This document shows positions 8,726 through 18,121 of a stretch of 53,414 nucleotides of DNA, piece after piece. Each line of letters opens with the position of its first letter. The first letter of the stretch is position 1. Below the pieces are notes generated by a model. The model had not been told where the DNA came from and did not search any database. It saw only the letters and a program-made list of their open reading frames with translations. A program made the translations under genes and the position numbers. Origin of the DNA: an uncultured Pelagibacteraceae bacterium (GTDB taxonomy: Bacteria > Pseudomonadota > Alphaproteobacteria > Pelagibacterales > Pelagibacteraceae); assembly GCA_902525355.1 (NCBI GenBank), contig CABZGO010000008.1, forward strand, positions 1 to 53,414. Direction: 5' to 3'.

Positions 8726-10183
8726 TTACTCTAAGGCCTTAATTAAAGCTTTTGCTTTATTTACTGTTTCTTTAAATTCATTAATTGGTTTACTATCAGC
8801 AACAATTCCTGCTCCAGACTGTACATAAAATTTTTTATCTTTTGAAATTGCTGTTCTAAGTGCAATACAAGTATCAAAATCACCATTTGCAGAAAAATAA
8901 CCAATACCACCAGCATAAACTTTTCGCCTCGTTGTCTCTAATTCATCAATAATTTCCATAGCTCTTATTTTAGGAGCACCTGATACTGTTCCAGCAGGAA
9001 AACCAGCTAATAATGTGTCAAATTTGCCAAATTTTTTATTAAATACTCCTTCAACATTGGAGACTATGTGCATTACATGTGAATATCGCTCTATCTTAAA
9101 ACTTTCGGTAACTTTAACTGAGTTAATTTTAGAGACTTTTCCAGTATCATTTCTACCAAGATCTAGAAGCATTAAGTGTTCAGAAAGCTCTTTTTTATCA
9201 TTTAAAAGATCCCTTTCATAAAATTTGTCCTCTTTTTTATTTTTACCTCTAGGTCTTGTACCTGCAATAGGTCTAATAGTAATTTTATTATCTCTAAGTC
9301 TCACAAGTATTTCAGGACTTGCGCCTATAATTTGAAAATCTTCAAAGTTAAAAAAATACATGAAAGGGGAAGGGTTAGTAATTCGTAATTTTTTATAAAT
9401 ATCTATTGGTTCTTTATTAAGATCGGTTTCGAACCTTTGACTTAGAACAACTTGAAAAATATCACCTATTTTAATGTAATTTTTAGCCTTTGAAACATTG
9501 CTAAGGAATTTTTTTTTTGAGATATTTGATTTAACTTTTGGTTTGGAAATCTTAGTTTTAGACTGATTTATTTTATAACTATAGTTTGCTAAAAAAATCA
9601 TTTCTTCTATTTCTTTTTGTATTTGGTCATACTTAACTTGATAATTTTTGATTTTTTCATCAGAAAAACAATTAACTATAAAAAATAATTTTTTTTTTGC
9701 GTTATCGAAAATTATTAGATTTTTTGGTCTCAAAATTCTTGCATCAGGGATTTTAAGATCATTTTTTGTACTATTAGGAATTTTCTCAATATATCTTATT
9801 GTATCATAAGAGAAATACCCAGATATAATTGAGCTAATTGGTGGTAATTCACTTGGTATTTTAAAATTAAAATTTTCGATTATTTTCTCAATATTATCTT
9901 TTGGAGTTCCTCTTAATTTCTTTCTTTTATTTCCATAATTTAAAACACAGCTATTATTATTAAATTCCCAAATCTTATCAGGATTTTTACCAAAAATTGT
10001 ATATCTACCTTTTATGAAACCTTTTTCTACAGACTCGAATACGAAGCTATTTCTTACATTTAAGAAGTTATTAATTAAATTTTCTATTTCTTTTAAGCCA
10101 CTTGACTTTATCGAATGGTAAAGAACTTGATTTTTACTTTTTTTGTGATTTTTCTTAAATAACTTTAGATCAATATTTAACAT
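8726..10183 (-). CDS. trpE: anthranilate synthase component I TrpE
   Basis: TrpE converts chorismate to anthranilate with ammonia from TrpG. The 485-residue protein has an N-terminal regulatory region with FES at 49-51 in the place of the LLES tryptophan-feedback motif, and a chorismate-binding domain with GASPEIL (287-293), PIAGTRPRG (305-313), DLGRNDTGKV (341-350) and a C-terminal GAGIVADS block. The start codon overlaps the stop of the upstream ppiD-like gene by one base (TAATG), so both lie in one operon. No leader-peptide attenuator fits at this junction. Confidence 0.95.
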   Translation of the reverse strand: MLNIDLKLFKKNHKKSKNQVLYHSIKSSGLKEIENLINNFLNVRNSFVFESVEKGFIKGRYTIFGKNPDKIWEFNNNSCVLNYGNKRKKLRGTPKDNIEKIIENFNFKIPSELPPISSIISGYFSYDTIRYIEKIPNSTKNDLKIPDARILRPKNLIIFDNAKKKLFFIVNCFSDEKIKNYQVKYDQIQKEIEEMIFLANYSYKINQSKTKISKPKVKSNISKKKFLSNVSKAKNYIKIGDIFQVVLSQRFETDLNKEPIDIYKKLRITNPSPFMYFFNFEDFQIIGASPEILVRLRDNKITIRPIAGTRPRGKNKKEDKFYERDLLNDKKELSEHLMLLDLGRNDTGKVSKINSVKVTESFKIERYSHVMHIVSNVEGVFNKKFGKFDTLLAGFPAGTVSGAPKIRAMEIIDELETTRRKVYAGGIGYFSANGDFDTCIALRTAISKDKKFYVQSGAGIVADSKPINEFKETVNKAKALIKALE

Positions 10184-11604
10184 TATCTAAAATAATTTTT
10201 AACTCTATCAATTGTCTGATTGAAAATTTTTACCTTATATTTTGAATTTAAAGATAGATCATAGGATGTATAAACATCATTAATAATATCGTTATTTGCT
10301 TTAGTAGAATATTCTTTAACAGTATCAGTATTTTTTTCCATATCTGCATAATAAATATTCTTAATTTTTGTAAGAAAAACTTTATTTGTTTCCCCAGTAA
10401 CTAAAGAGAAACTTTCTTTTGGTAATGTGTATAAAAGTTTTAAAGAATCTGGGTCAAAAACTTCGTTATCATTACTGTTTTTAATAGTTACAGTCTTAAT
10501 ATTATTTGTATTTTTTGACAATTTCAAAAACTCATCATCATTAAATATCTTTTCGTCAATTTTTTCAAAAAGACTTTTATTAAATTCAAATTTCTTTTTT
10601 AAAATTACATTATTTTTAACGATTTCTAAAAATTTTGGATCATTTTTGTTTGGAATTTTTTTATCAACATTTGATATTTCAAAAATTACATAATAATCAT
10701 TTTTGTCAACTAGTTGTATTTTATCCTGGTTTCTTTTTGAGTAAATTTCTTCAAGTATTTCATCTGAATCATCATTCAAGACAAAATTATTAACTTCATT
10801 TAGTTTAAAATTATAAATTTCATTAATTTCTCTAATATTTGATCCGTTTAAAATACTATTTTCTATTTCATCGATTTTCTTAAAAAATTCATCATTAAAC
10901 TCATCTATTTCTATTAGATTTTTAGGAGTAATTTTTGCATAAGTCACATCAATAAAATCAATTTTTAAAATTTCTTGATTATTTTTAATGAAATCCTCAA
11001 CTTCTAGTTTATTTGCAGTTTTATCATGAACTAAGTCTAAATCTAAAAATTCGATCTCAATATTTTTATTTTCATTGATATATATTTTATTTTTTAAAAA
11101 ATAAGGCGACTTAATTCCTCCACTAATATAATTAAATAAATTTTCTTTAAGCACTTGTTTCTTTAATGAATTTTCAAATGTCGAAGCACTTAAGTTATTT
11201 TCTAATAGAAATTTTTCATACTTAACTCTTGAAAACTTCTTATTATCATCTAGTAGGATTGAATTAGATCTTATTTTATTTGCCAACGCTTCCTCTGACA
11301 TTGATACATTTAATTCTTTAATTTCCATCTCAATCAATTTTTCAGATACCAACTCTGATAAAATATTTTCAATAATATTTTTATCTATATTTGCTTTTAT
11401 AATATCATTTGTGAGTCTTGACTCGTTTATAAAATTTACAAAATCTTTTGATGAGATTGCTTCATTATTTATCTTAGCAACATTGTTAGTATTACCACCA
11501 CTAAAAACACTGCCCATACCCCAAAATACAAATGGAATTATAATAATTCCGACAAGTACTCCAGCTAATTTTGAATTCGAGAAACCTCTTAATTTATTTA
11601 TCAT
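10183..11604 (-). CDS. PpiD-like membrane-anchored periplasmic chaperone (SurA_N family)
   Basis: The N-terminus resembles PpiD: a short cytoplasmic stretch (MINKLRGFSNSK), one membrane anchor at about residues 13-33, then a SurA_N-type helical domain with VAKINNEAISSKDFVNFI. At 473 residues it is well short of E. coli PpiD (about 620). I cannot see a convincing parvulin prolyl-isomerase core; the stretch from about 208 to 320 is only a degenerate match, so it may be a chaperone without isomerase activity. It heads the operon with trpE, an arrangement common in alphaproteobacteria. Confidence 0.7.
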   Translation of the reverse strand: MINKLRGFSNSKLAGVLVGIIIIPFVFWGMGSVFSGGNTNNVAKINNEAISSKDFVNFINESRLTNDIIKANIDKNIIENILSELVSEKLIEMEIKELNVSMSEEALANKIRSNSILLDDNKKFSRVKYEKFLLENNLSASTFENSLKKQVLKENLFNYISGGIKSPYFLKNKIYINENKNIEIEFLDLDLVHDKTANKLEVEDFIKNNQEILKIDFIDVTYAKITPKNLIEIDEFNDEFFKKIDEIENSILNGSNIREINEIYNFKLNEVNNFVLNDDSDEILEEIYSKRNQDKIQLVDKNDYYVIFEISNVDKKIPNKNDPKFLEIVKNNVILKKKFEFNKSLFEKIDEKIFNDDEFLKLSKNTNNIKTVTIKNSNDNEVFDPDSLKLLYTLPKESFSLVTGETNKVFLTKIKNIYYADMEKNTDTVKEYSTKANNDIINDVYTSYDLSLNSKYKVKIFNQTIDRVKNYFR

Positions 11605-11665
11605 ATTCTATAGTCTTTATTTATTGATCTAAAAAAAAATAAACATATAAATTATATTAATCTTT

Positions 11666-12412
11666 ATGACAAATAATAAAATGTATTTCATTGCTAATTG
11701 GAAGATGTTTGGGTCAGTTAAGTCGGTTAATTCATTAAATAAAGTAATAAGTTATTCAAAAACGAAGAAACTCAAAGCCAATATTATTTATTGTCCACCT
11801 TATACATTGATCAAATCTTTTGTAGATAAAACAAAAAAATCAAATATTAAAATTGGTGCTCAAGATTGTCATACACAAATAAACTATGGACCTTTCACAG
11901 GAGCTATAAGCTCAAAGATGATTAAAGATTTAGGAGGCAAGTTTGTTATAATTGGACACTCAGAAACGAGAGCTGAAAATGATAATAAAAAAATTAATTT
12001 AAAGATTAAATCTGCACTTAATGAAAAATTAAATGTCATTTTATGTATAGGCGAAAAATTGATTGATAAAACAAAAAATAAAACAAAATATGTTTTAAAA
12101 AAACAATTACTAGAAGGTTTAAAAAATTTGAAGAATTTAAATCAAGTTATAATTGCTTATGAACCTGTTTGGTCGATTGGTACAGGCATTATTCCTAATG
12201 AAAATGATTTAAAAAAAAATGTTACGTTTATAAGAAACACTTTAAAGATTTCAAAAAAATTTACAAAATCTAAGATCTTATATGGAGGCTCTGTAAACCC
12301 AAAAAATATAAAAAATTTAATGAGAATCGATAATATTGATGGTTTTTTGATTGGTGGAGCTTCAACAAATGAAAAAATATTTATTGATATAATGAAAAAA
12401 TCAATTAATTAG
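11666..12412 (+). CDS. tpiA: triosephosphate isomerase TpiA
   Basis: Interconverts dihydroxyacetone phosphate and glyceraldehyde 3-phosphate. The 248-residue TIM barrel has the complete active site: Lys13 in NWKM, His98 in IIGHSETR and Glu166 in AYEPVWSIGTG, followed by YGGSV and GFLIGGAS for phosphate binding. It is divergent from the ppiD-like gene across 61 nt and starts the tpiA-secG-pyrG-kdsA-eno run that is usual in alphaproteobacteria. Confidence 0.97.
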   Translation: MTNNKMYFIANWKMFGSVKSVNSLNKVISYSKTKKLKANIIYCPPYTLIKSFVDKTKKSNIKIGAQDCHTQINYGPFTGAISSKMIKDLGGKFVIIGHSETRAENDNKKINLKIKSALNEKLNVILCIGEKLIDKTKNKTKYVLKKQLLEGLKNLKNLNQVIIAYEPVWSIGTGIIPNENDLKKNVTFIRNTLKISKKFTKSKILYGGSVNPKNIKNLMRIDNIDGFLIGGASTNEKIFIDIMKKSIN

Positions 12413-12417
12413 GCGTC

Positions 12418-12720
12418 GTGGAAAACATACTATTAATTATAAATATAATATTAGCAGCAATCCTAGTATTGCTAGTTTTGTTCCAAAAATCTGAAGGCGG
12501 AGCTTTGGGTATTGGAGTTTCTCAAGATAACTTTATGTTTTCAAGGTCGGCTGGGAATTTTATGACTAAAGCAACGGCTATTGTTGCTACATTATTCATA
12601 ATTTGTAGTCTAGGATTAACTATTATTTCACGAGGAGATCTTCCTTCAAACACTTCTGTAATTGATAAAATAGAAGAAAATGCAGATGATGCTCCTAAAT
12701 TACCAGAAAATAATAATTAA
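12418..12720 (+). CDS. secG: preprotein translocase subunit SecG (GTG start)
   Basis: Small SecYEG subunit that assists SecA-driven export. The 100-residue protein has two membrane segments (about 3-22 and 48-71) around the conserved FQKSEGGALGIG cytoplasmic loop, and an acidic C-terminal tail. The GTG start at 12418 is chosen because it places the first membrane segment correctly, and no upstream start fits. It begins 5 nt after the tpiA stop. Confidence 0.93.
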   Translation: MENILLIINIILAAILVLLVLFQKSEGGALGIGVSQDNFMFSRSAGNFMTKATAIVATLFIICSLGLTIISRGDLPSNTSVIDKIEENADDAPKLPENNN

Positions 12721-12760
12721 TACTTTCATTTTTATAAATCATTGGCTATAACATAATTCC

Positions 12761-14383
12761 ATGGCGCGATATATATTTGTCACTGGCGGCGTGGTTTCAT
12801 CACTTGGTAAAGGTTTATCATCAGCATCGCTTGGATACTTGCTAAGATCACAAGGCTATAAGGTTAGAATAAGAAAAATGGATCCATATTTAAATGTTGA
12901 TCCTGGAACAATGAGTCCTTTTCAACATGGTGAAGTTTTTGTAACTGATGACGGCGCTGAAACTGATTTAGATTTAGGACATTACGAAAGATTTACAGAT
13001 ATTTCAGCTAAACAATCTGACAACATTACTACGGGTAGAATTTATAGTGATATAATAAAAAAAGAAAGAAGAGGAGGCTATCTTGGAAAAACTGTACAAG
13101 TTATTCCACATGTGACAGATAGAATTAAAGAGTTTATAAAAAAAGACATATCAAATGAAGATTTCGTAATTTGTGAAATTGGAGGAACAGTTGGCGACAT
13201 TGAAAGTTTACCTTTTTTAGAAGCTATAAGACAGTTTTCAAATGATAATGGAAGATCAAAATCACTATTTATTCATTTAACATTTGTTCCTTTTCTAAAA
13301 TCTTCAGATGAAATTAAAACAAAGCCAACACAGCATTCTGTTAAAGAATTAAGAAGCATAGGTATTCAACCTGATATAGTGATCTGTAGATCTCAACAGT
13401 CTATTCCTTTAGATCAAAGAAGAAAAATATCCTTATTTTGCAATGTGGACATTGCTAATGTTATAGAAACAGTTGATGTAAAAACTATTTATGAAGCCCC
13501 AATAAGTTTCTTTAATCAAAAATTAGATAAGCAAGTTTTAAAATTCTTCAAAATAAAATCTAGAAAAAGACCAAACTTGCTGCCTTGGAAAAAAATTACA
13601 AATATAGTTTTAAAAACAAAAAGAATAGTAAATATTGCTATCATTGGCAAATATGTAAACTTAAAAGATGCTTATAAATCACTTGATGAAGCTCTCACAC
13701 ATGGGGGAATTTCAAATAAAGTTAAAGTTAACTTGGTAAGAATTGAATCAGATAAACTTAGATCAAAAGAAATTAAATCAAAATTAAAGAATGTATCAGG
13801 AATATTGATACCTGGAGGATTTGGTAAAAGAGGAACGGAGGGAAAAATTGAAGCAATCAGATATGCCAGAGAGAGAAAAATACCTTTTCTTGGTATTTGT
13901 TTTGGAATGCAAATGGCAATGATTGAATTTGCAAGAAATATTCTTAAAATTAAAAAAGCTGGCTCTAGTGAACTAGATAACAATTGTTTTCCCGTAATAG
14001 GATTAATAGATGAATGGAACAAAGATGGAAAAATTATAAAAGGCACTGATAAAAACCTGGGAGGTACAATGAGATTAGGTCTATATGAGGCAAAACTAAG
14101 AAATAATTCTGCCATAAAAAATATCTATAAATCTAAAATGATTAAAGAGAGACACAGACATAGATATGAGGTCAATATAAATTTAATGCAAAAATTTGAA
14201 AAAAAAGGTTTGATGTTTTCGGGAATTTCTCCTGACAATCAATTACCTGAAATTATTGAACTTAAAAATCATCCATGGTTTATTGGAGTTCAATTTCATC
14301 CAGAATTTAAATCTAGACCTTTGAATCCTCATCCTTTATTCTCTTCATTTATTAAAGCTGCAAAATCTTTTAATGAAAAATAA
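12761..14383 (+). CDS. pyrG: CTP synthase PyrG
   Basis: Makes CTP from UTP, ATP and glutamine. The 540-residue protein has the N-terminal amidoligase domain (about 1-265, starting [17 protein letters not shown]) and a C-terminal glutamine amidotransferase domain with Cys380 (GICFGMQ), His513 and Glu515 (VQFHPEF), a complete triad. The ATG is preceded by a 40-nt gap after secG. It overlaps kdsA by 11 nt. Confidence 0.98.
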   Translation: MARYIFVTGGVVSSLGKGLSSASLGYLLRSQGYKVRIRKMDPYLNVDPGTMSPFQHGEVFVTDDGAETDLDLGHYERFTDISAKQSDNITTGRIYSDIIKKERRGGYLGKTVQVIPHVTDRIKEFIKKDISNEDFVICEIGGTVGDIESLPFLEAIRQFSNDNGRSKSLFIHLTFVPFLKSSDEIKTKPTQHSVKELRSIGIQPDIVICRSQQSIPLDQRRKISLFCNVDIANVIETVDVKTIYEAPISFFNQKLDKQVLKFFKIKSRKRPNLLPWKKITNIVLKTKRIVNIAIIGKYVNLKDAYKSLDEALTHGGISNKVKVNLVRIESDKLRSKEIKSKLKNVSGILIPGGFGKRGTEGKIEAIRYARERKIPFLGICFGMQMAMIEFARNILKIKKAGSSELDNNCFPVIGLIDEWNKDGKIIKGTDKNLGGTMRLGLYEAKLRNNSAIKNIYKSKMIKERHRHRYEVNINLMQKFEKKGLMFSGISPDNQLPEIIELKNHPWFIGVQFHPEFKSRPLNPHPLFSSFIKAAKSFNEK

Positions 14384-15197
14384 AATAGTTAATTGTAACG
14401 GTATACAAATTTCAAACAAAAATAAAATTTGTTTAATATCTGGTCCTTGTCAACTTGAGACCGAGCAACATGCTTTGGACATGGCAGGTAAAATTAAAGA
14501 AATTACAACAAAGTATAATATCGGATTTATTTATAAAACCTCTTTTGATAAGGCTAACCGAACAAGCTTGAAAGGCAAAAGAGGAGCTGGTTTAGAAAAC
14601 TCCCTGCCTGTATTTGATAAAATCAAAAAAGATATTAACGTACCAGTTCTTACTGATATACATAATGAAGAACAATGTTCCCTAGTTTCTCATCACGTAG
14701 ATGTTCTTCAAATACCAGCGTTTCTTTGTAGACAAACAGATTTATTAATTGCTGCTGCTAAAACCAATAAAATTATTAATGTGAAAAAGGGTCAATTCCT
14801 AGCACCATGGGATATGGTGAATGTAACCAAAAAAATTTCTGATAGTGGTAATGAAAATATTTTAGTGACCGAAAGAGGAGCAAGCTTTGGTTATAATACA
14901 TTGGTCTCAGATATGAGGTCTATTCCCATCATGGCAAAAAATGGTTATCCAGTAGTGTTTGATGGTACTCATTCAGTGCAACAACCTGGTGGTCTAGGTG
15001 AAAAAAGTGGTGGTCAAAGAGAATTCGTTGAATATTTGTCAAGAGCAGCAGTTGCAGTCGGCGTTGCAGCAATTTTTTTGGAAACACATCAGGACCCTGA
15101 TAATGCTCCATCAGATGGTCCAAATATGGTCCCTTTAGACAAATTAGACGAGCTAATCAATCAAATTGTAGAAATAGATAATTTAGTTAAAAAGTAA
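14373..15197 (+). CDS. kdsA: 3-deoxy-8-phosphooctulonate synthase KdsA
   Basis: Condenses phosphoenolpyruvate and arabinose 5-phosphate to KDO-8-phosphate for the LPS inner core. Family blocks in the 274-residue protein are [62 protein letters not shown] and [11 protein letters not shown]. The Cys in QIPAFLCRQ and the Cys in SGPCQ should be weighed when judging metal dependence. It overlaps the pyrG end by 11 nt and is followed by eno after 3 nt, giving the common pyrG-kdsA-eno order. Confidence 0.96.
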   Translation: MKNKIVNCNGIQISNKNKICLISGPCQLETEQHALDMAGKIKEITTKYNIGFIYKTSFDKANRTSLKGKRGAGLENSLPVFDKIKKDINVPVLTDIHNEEQCSLVSHHVDVLQIPAFLCRQTDLLIAAAKTNKIINVKKGQFLAPWDMVNVTKKISDSGNENILVTERGASFGYNTLVSDMRSIPIMAKNGYPVVFDGTHSVQQPGGLGEKSGGQREFVEYLSRAAVAVGVAAIFLETHQDPDNAPSDGPNMVPLDKLDELINQIVEIDNLVKK

Positions 15198-15200
15198 TTA

Positions 15201-16460
15201 ATGAGCAAAATCAAAAGAATTGTAGCCAGACAGGTTTATGATAGTAGAGGAAATCCCACCATTGAGGCTGAAGTATTTTCAAATAATTTAAGTGCATCAG
15301 CAATTTGTCCTTCAGGAGCTTCAACAGGAACTTTTGAGGCCTATGAAAAAAGAGATAAGAGTAATAAAAAATACTTAGGAAAAAGTGTTTTAATACCAGT
15401 TGCAACTGTTAATAAATTAATTTCAAAAAAATTAAAAAATCAAAACATCCATGACCAAGAAAGAATAGATAGTATTCTTATAAAATTAGATGGAACTAAA
15501 CAAAAAACAAAATTAGGTGCAAATACAATATTGGCTGTATCAATGGCTGCAAAAAAACTATCGGCAAAATTTAAAAAAATACCTTTATATAAAAATTTTA
15601 TTGTTAAAAAAAATTTTAAACTACCCTTTCCTTTAATGAATATTATTAATGGGGGTGCACATGCTGACAATGGCCTAAGAATACAAGAGTTTATGATTAG
15701 ACCTGATAAAGCAAAATCATTTAATGATGCTGTCAGAATGTGTTTTTTAGTAATAAACAATTTAAAAGTATTATTAAAAAAAACAGGTCACTCTATTAAT
15801 GTAGGTGATGAAGGTGGCTTTGCACCAATGATAAGCGATAATGAGAGTGCCTTAAAGCTTATAGTTCAAGCGATTAAAAAATCAGGTTTTAAAAATGGTA
15901 AAGATATTTCTATTTGTTTAGATGTTGCAGCAAATGAATTAATTAAAAAAGGTAAATATTCAATTCATTCTAAAAATTACATAAGTGTTGACCAATCAAT
16001 TAAAAAATACATACAACTTATTAAAAAATATAAAATTAAATCAATTGAAGATCCATTTGCCGAAGATGATTGGAAGGCATGGTCTAAATTTGTAAATGGA
16101 ACAAGAAACAAAACACAAATAATAGGTGATGATCTTTTTGTAACTAATCTTGAAAGATTAAAAATAGGCTTTCTAAATTTGTCTGCAAATAGTATTTTAA
16201 TAAAATTGAACCAAATTGGAACTGTAACCGAAACGTTAGAAGTAATTAAATTTGCACAACTTATTGGTTTTAAAACAATCATCTCGCATAGATCTGGTGA
16301 TACCGAAGATACATTTATTGCTGATTTAGCAGTAGGTACTAATTCAAATCAAATCAAAACTGGATCTCTTGCAAGATCAGAGAGAATAGCAAAATATAAC
16401 CAATTAATTCGTATTGAAGAAGATCTTGGTAAATCGGCTAAAATGAATAAAATTGATTAA
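15201..16460 (+). CDS. eno: enolase
   Basis: Interconverts 2-phosphoglycerate and phosphoenolpyruvate. The 419-residue sequence shows RQVYDSRGNPTIEAEV at the N-terminus, GDEGGFAP with catalytic Glu204, SIEDPFAEDDW and the SHRSGDTEDTFIADLAVG signature near the C-terminus. It is slightly shorter than typical (about 425-430). The stop overlaps the ftsB start by one base (TAATG). Confidence 0.97.
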   Translation: MSKIKRIVARQVYDSRGNPTIEAEVFSNNLSASAICPSGASTGTFEAYEKRDKSNKKYLGKSVLIPVATVNKLISKKLKNQNIHDQERIDSILIKLDGTKQKTKLGANTILAVSMAAKKLSAKFKKIPLYKNFIVKKNFKLPFPLMNIINGGAHADNGLRIQEFMIRPDKAKSFNDAVRMCFLVINNLKVLLKKTGHSINVGDEGGFAPMISDNESALKLIVQAIKKSGFKNGKDISICLDVAANELIKKGKYSIHSKNYISVDQSIKKYIQLIKKYKIKSIEDPFAEDDWKAWSKFVNGTRNKTQIIGDDLFVTNLERLKIGFLNLSANSILIKLNQIGTVTETLEVIKFAQLIGFKTIISHRSGDTEDTFIADLAVGTNSNQIKTGSLARSERIAKYNQLIRIEEDLGKSAKMNKID

Positions 16461-16768
16461 TGTTAGAAAAATTAAAAAATAACTATTTTATTCTTATCAT
16501 CACATTCCTGTTTATCTATTTTTTCTTTAATTTATTAGATGGTGACAGAGGTCTAATTTCCTACATGGAAAAGAAAGATGTGTATGAGCAACTTAAAAAT
16601 GATAAAATTACTCTTAATAGCAAAATAGAGGATTTAGAGCACAAAAATTCACTTTTAACAGAAAACATAGATCTAGATTTTATAGAAATTTTAATAAGAG
16701 AAAAGTTTTTATTTGGAAAAGAAGGAGAGACTACCTATATAATTAAAGATAATGGAAATCAAAAATAG
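16460..16768 (+). CDS. ftsB: FtsB/DivIC-family septum formation protein
   Basis: The 102-residue protein has one membrane segment near the N-terminus (about 9-28) and a coiled coil (about 33-65), the FtsB/DivIC layout. FtsB joins FtsL and FtsQ in the divisome. The position right after eno is the standard location in alphaproteobacteria. It overlaps lipA by 17 nt. Sequence identity in this family is low, so the call rests on topology and position. Confidence 0.8.
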   Translation: MLEKLKNNYFILIITFLFIYFFFNLLDGDRGLISYMEKKDVYEQLKNDKITLNSKIEDLEHKNSLLTENIDLDFIEILIREKFLFGKEGETTYIIKDNGNQK

Positions 16769-17684
16769 ACCAAGACACCCTGAAAAAGTTAATAAACCGA
16801 TTAATCCTATCAAAAAGAAACCTGAGTGGATTAGATCCAAGCTACTAAATAGTAAGGAGTTTTTTTTAACTAAAACAGTTGTTAATAAAGATAATCTTGT
16901 AACAGTTTGCCAAGAAGCAAACTGCCCTAATATTACTGAATGCTGGAGCAAAAGGCACGCAACTCTAATGATAATGGGTGACACATGTACAAGAGCATGT
17001 GCATTTTGTGATGTTAAAACAGGAAAACCAGAAAAACTAGATCAATTTGAACCAATTAAAATAGCGAATGCTGTTAAAAAATTAAGTTTAAGACATGTTG
17101 TTATTACATCTGTTGATAGAGATGACCTATCTGATGGTGGATCAAACCATTTTCATGATGTTATTGTTGCAACAAGAAAAAAAAACCCAAATACAACAAT
17201 TGAAGTTTTAACACCTGATTTTTTACGAAAAGGTGAGGCTTATAAAAGAGTATTGGAAGCAAGCCCAGATGTTTTTAATCACAATATTGAAACTGTTCCA
17301 AGTCTTTATGTAAAAGTTAGACCAGGGGCAAGATATTTTGGATCATTAGAACTTTTAAAAAATTCAAAAAAATTCAATAAAAATGTTTTTACAAAATCAG
17401 GAATTATGGTTGGATTTGGAGAAACAAAAGATGAAATAATTCAAGTTATGGATGATCTAAGATCTGCAGAAGTTGATTTCTTAACTATAGGTCAATATCT
17501 TCAACCTTCAGCCAAACACTTTCCATTATATAGGTATTACCATCCAGATGAATTTAAAGAGCTAGGAAAAATAGCAAAATCTAAGGGATTTTTATTAGTA
17601 TCTTCATCACCATTGACAAGATCTTCTTATCATGCCGATGAAGATTTTAATAAACTTAAAAATAATAGAAAAAATATTCATTAA
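16752..17684 (+). CDS. lipA: lipoyl synthase LipA
   Basis: Radical-SAM enzyme that inserts two sulfurs into protein-bound octanoyl groups to form lipoate. The 310-residue protein has both cluster motifs: auxiliary CX4CX5C (Cys53, Cys58, Cys64) and radical-SAM CX3CX2C (Cys79, Cys83, Cys86). The C-terminal RSSYHAD contains the serine that ligates the auxiliary cluster. It overlaps ftsB by 17 nt. In many alphaproteobacteria pdhABC and lpd lie between these two genes and are absent here. Confidence 0.97.
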   Translation: MEIKNRPRHPEKVNKPINPIKKKPEWIRSKLLNSKEFFLTKTVVNKDNLVTVCQEANCPNITECWSKRHATLMIMGDTCTRACAFCDVKTGKPEKLDQFEPIKIANAVKKLSLRHVVITSVDRDDLSDGGSNHFHDVIVATRKKNPNTTIEVLTPDFLRKGEAYKRVLEASPDVFNHNIETVPSLYVKVRPGARYFGSLELLKNSKKFNKNVFTKSGIMVGFGETKDEIIQVMDDLRSAEVDFLTIGQYLQPSAKHFPLYRYYHPDEFKELGKIAKSKGFLLVSSSPLTRSSYHADEDFNKLKNNRKNIH

Positions 17685-18121
17685 TGCCAAAAGCGTCAGT
17701 TAAGAGATTAATTGATAACAAAAAAGACAAACTTATAGAGTTCGTTCTAGATATTGAAAAATACCCTGAATTTGTTCCATTCTGCCAAGGTTCAAAAGTT
17801 TATGAAAAAAAACAAGAGGGAGATTTAACACTTATTGTTGCCGATTTAACAATAGGAAAAGGACCTTTTGTAGATACCTATAAAAGTGATGTTAAATTCA
17901 ATAAAAAAGATGACACAATTTTTGTAACAAATATTGACGGTCCTTTAAATTATTTAGAAAATAATTGGAAATTTCTGGAGCAAGGAGATTTAACAGAGGT
18001 GACTTTTGATGTTGATTTTGAAATTAAAAATAAATTTTTGAATATTTTAATGACTAAGTCTTTTCAATTTGGTCTTGAAAAAATAGCTGATGCATTCCAA
18101 AAAAGGGCAGAAAGTTTATAA
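17684..18121 (+). CDS. Coq10/RatA-type START-domain protein
   Basis: A 145-residue single-domain protein of the polyketide cyclase/START superfamily, of the type annotated as Coq10, RatA or YfjG. It begins [39 protein letters not shown]... with the conserved YPEFVPFC block, ending with GLEKIADAFQKRAESL. Homologues bind ubiquinone or lipid-like ligands and help respiratory quinone function, which is the likely role. Position directly after lipA is conserved in alphaproteobacteria. Start and lipA stop overlap by one base. Confidence 0.82.
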   Translation: MPKASVKRLIDNKKDKLIEFVLDIEKYPEFVPFCQGSKVYEKKQEGDLTLIVADLTIGKGPFVDTYKSDVKFNKKDDTIFVTNIDGPLNYLENNWKFLEQGDLTEVTFDVDFEIKNKFLNILMTKSFQFGLEKIADAFQKRAESL

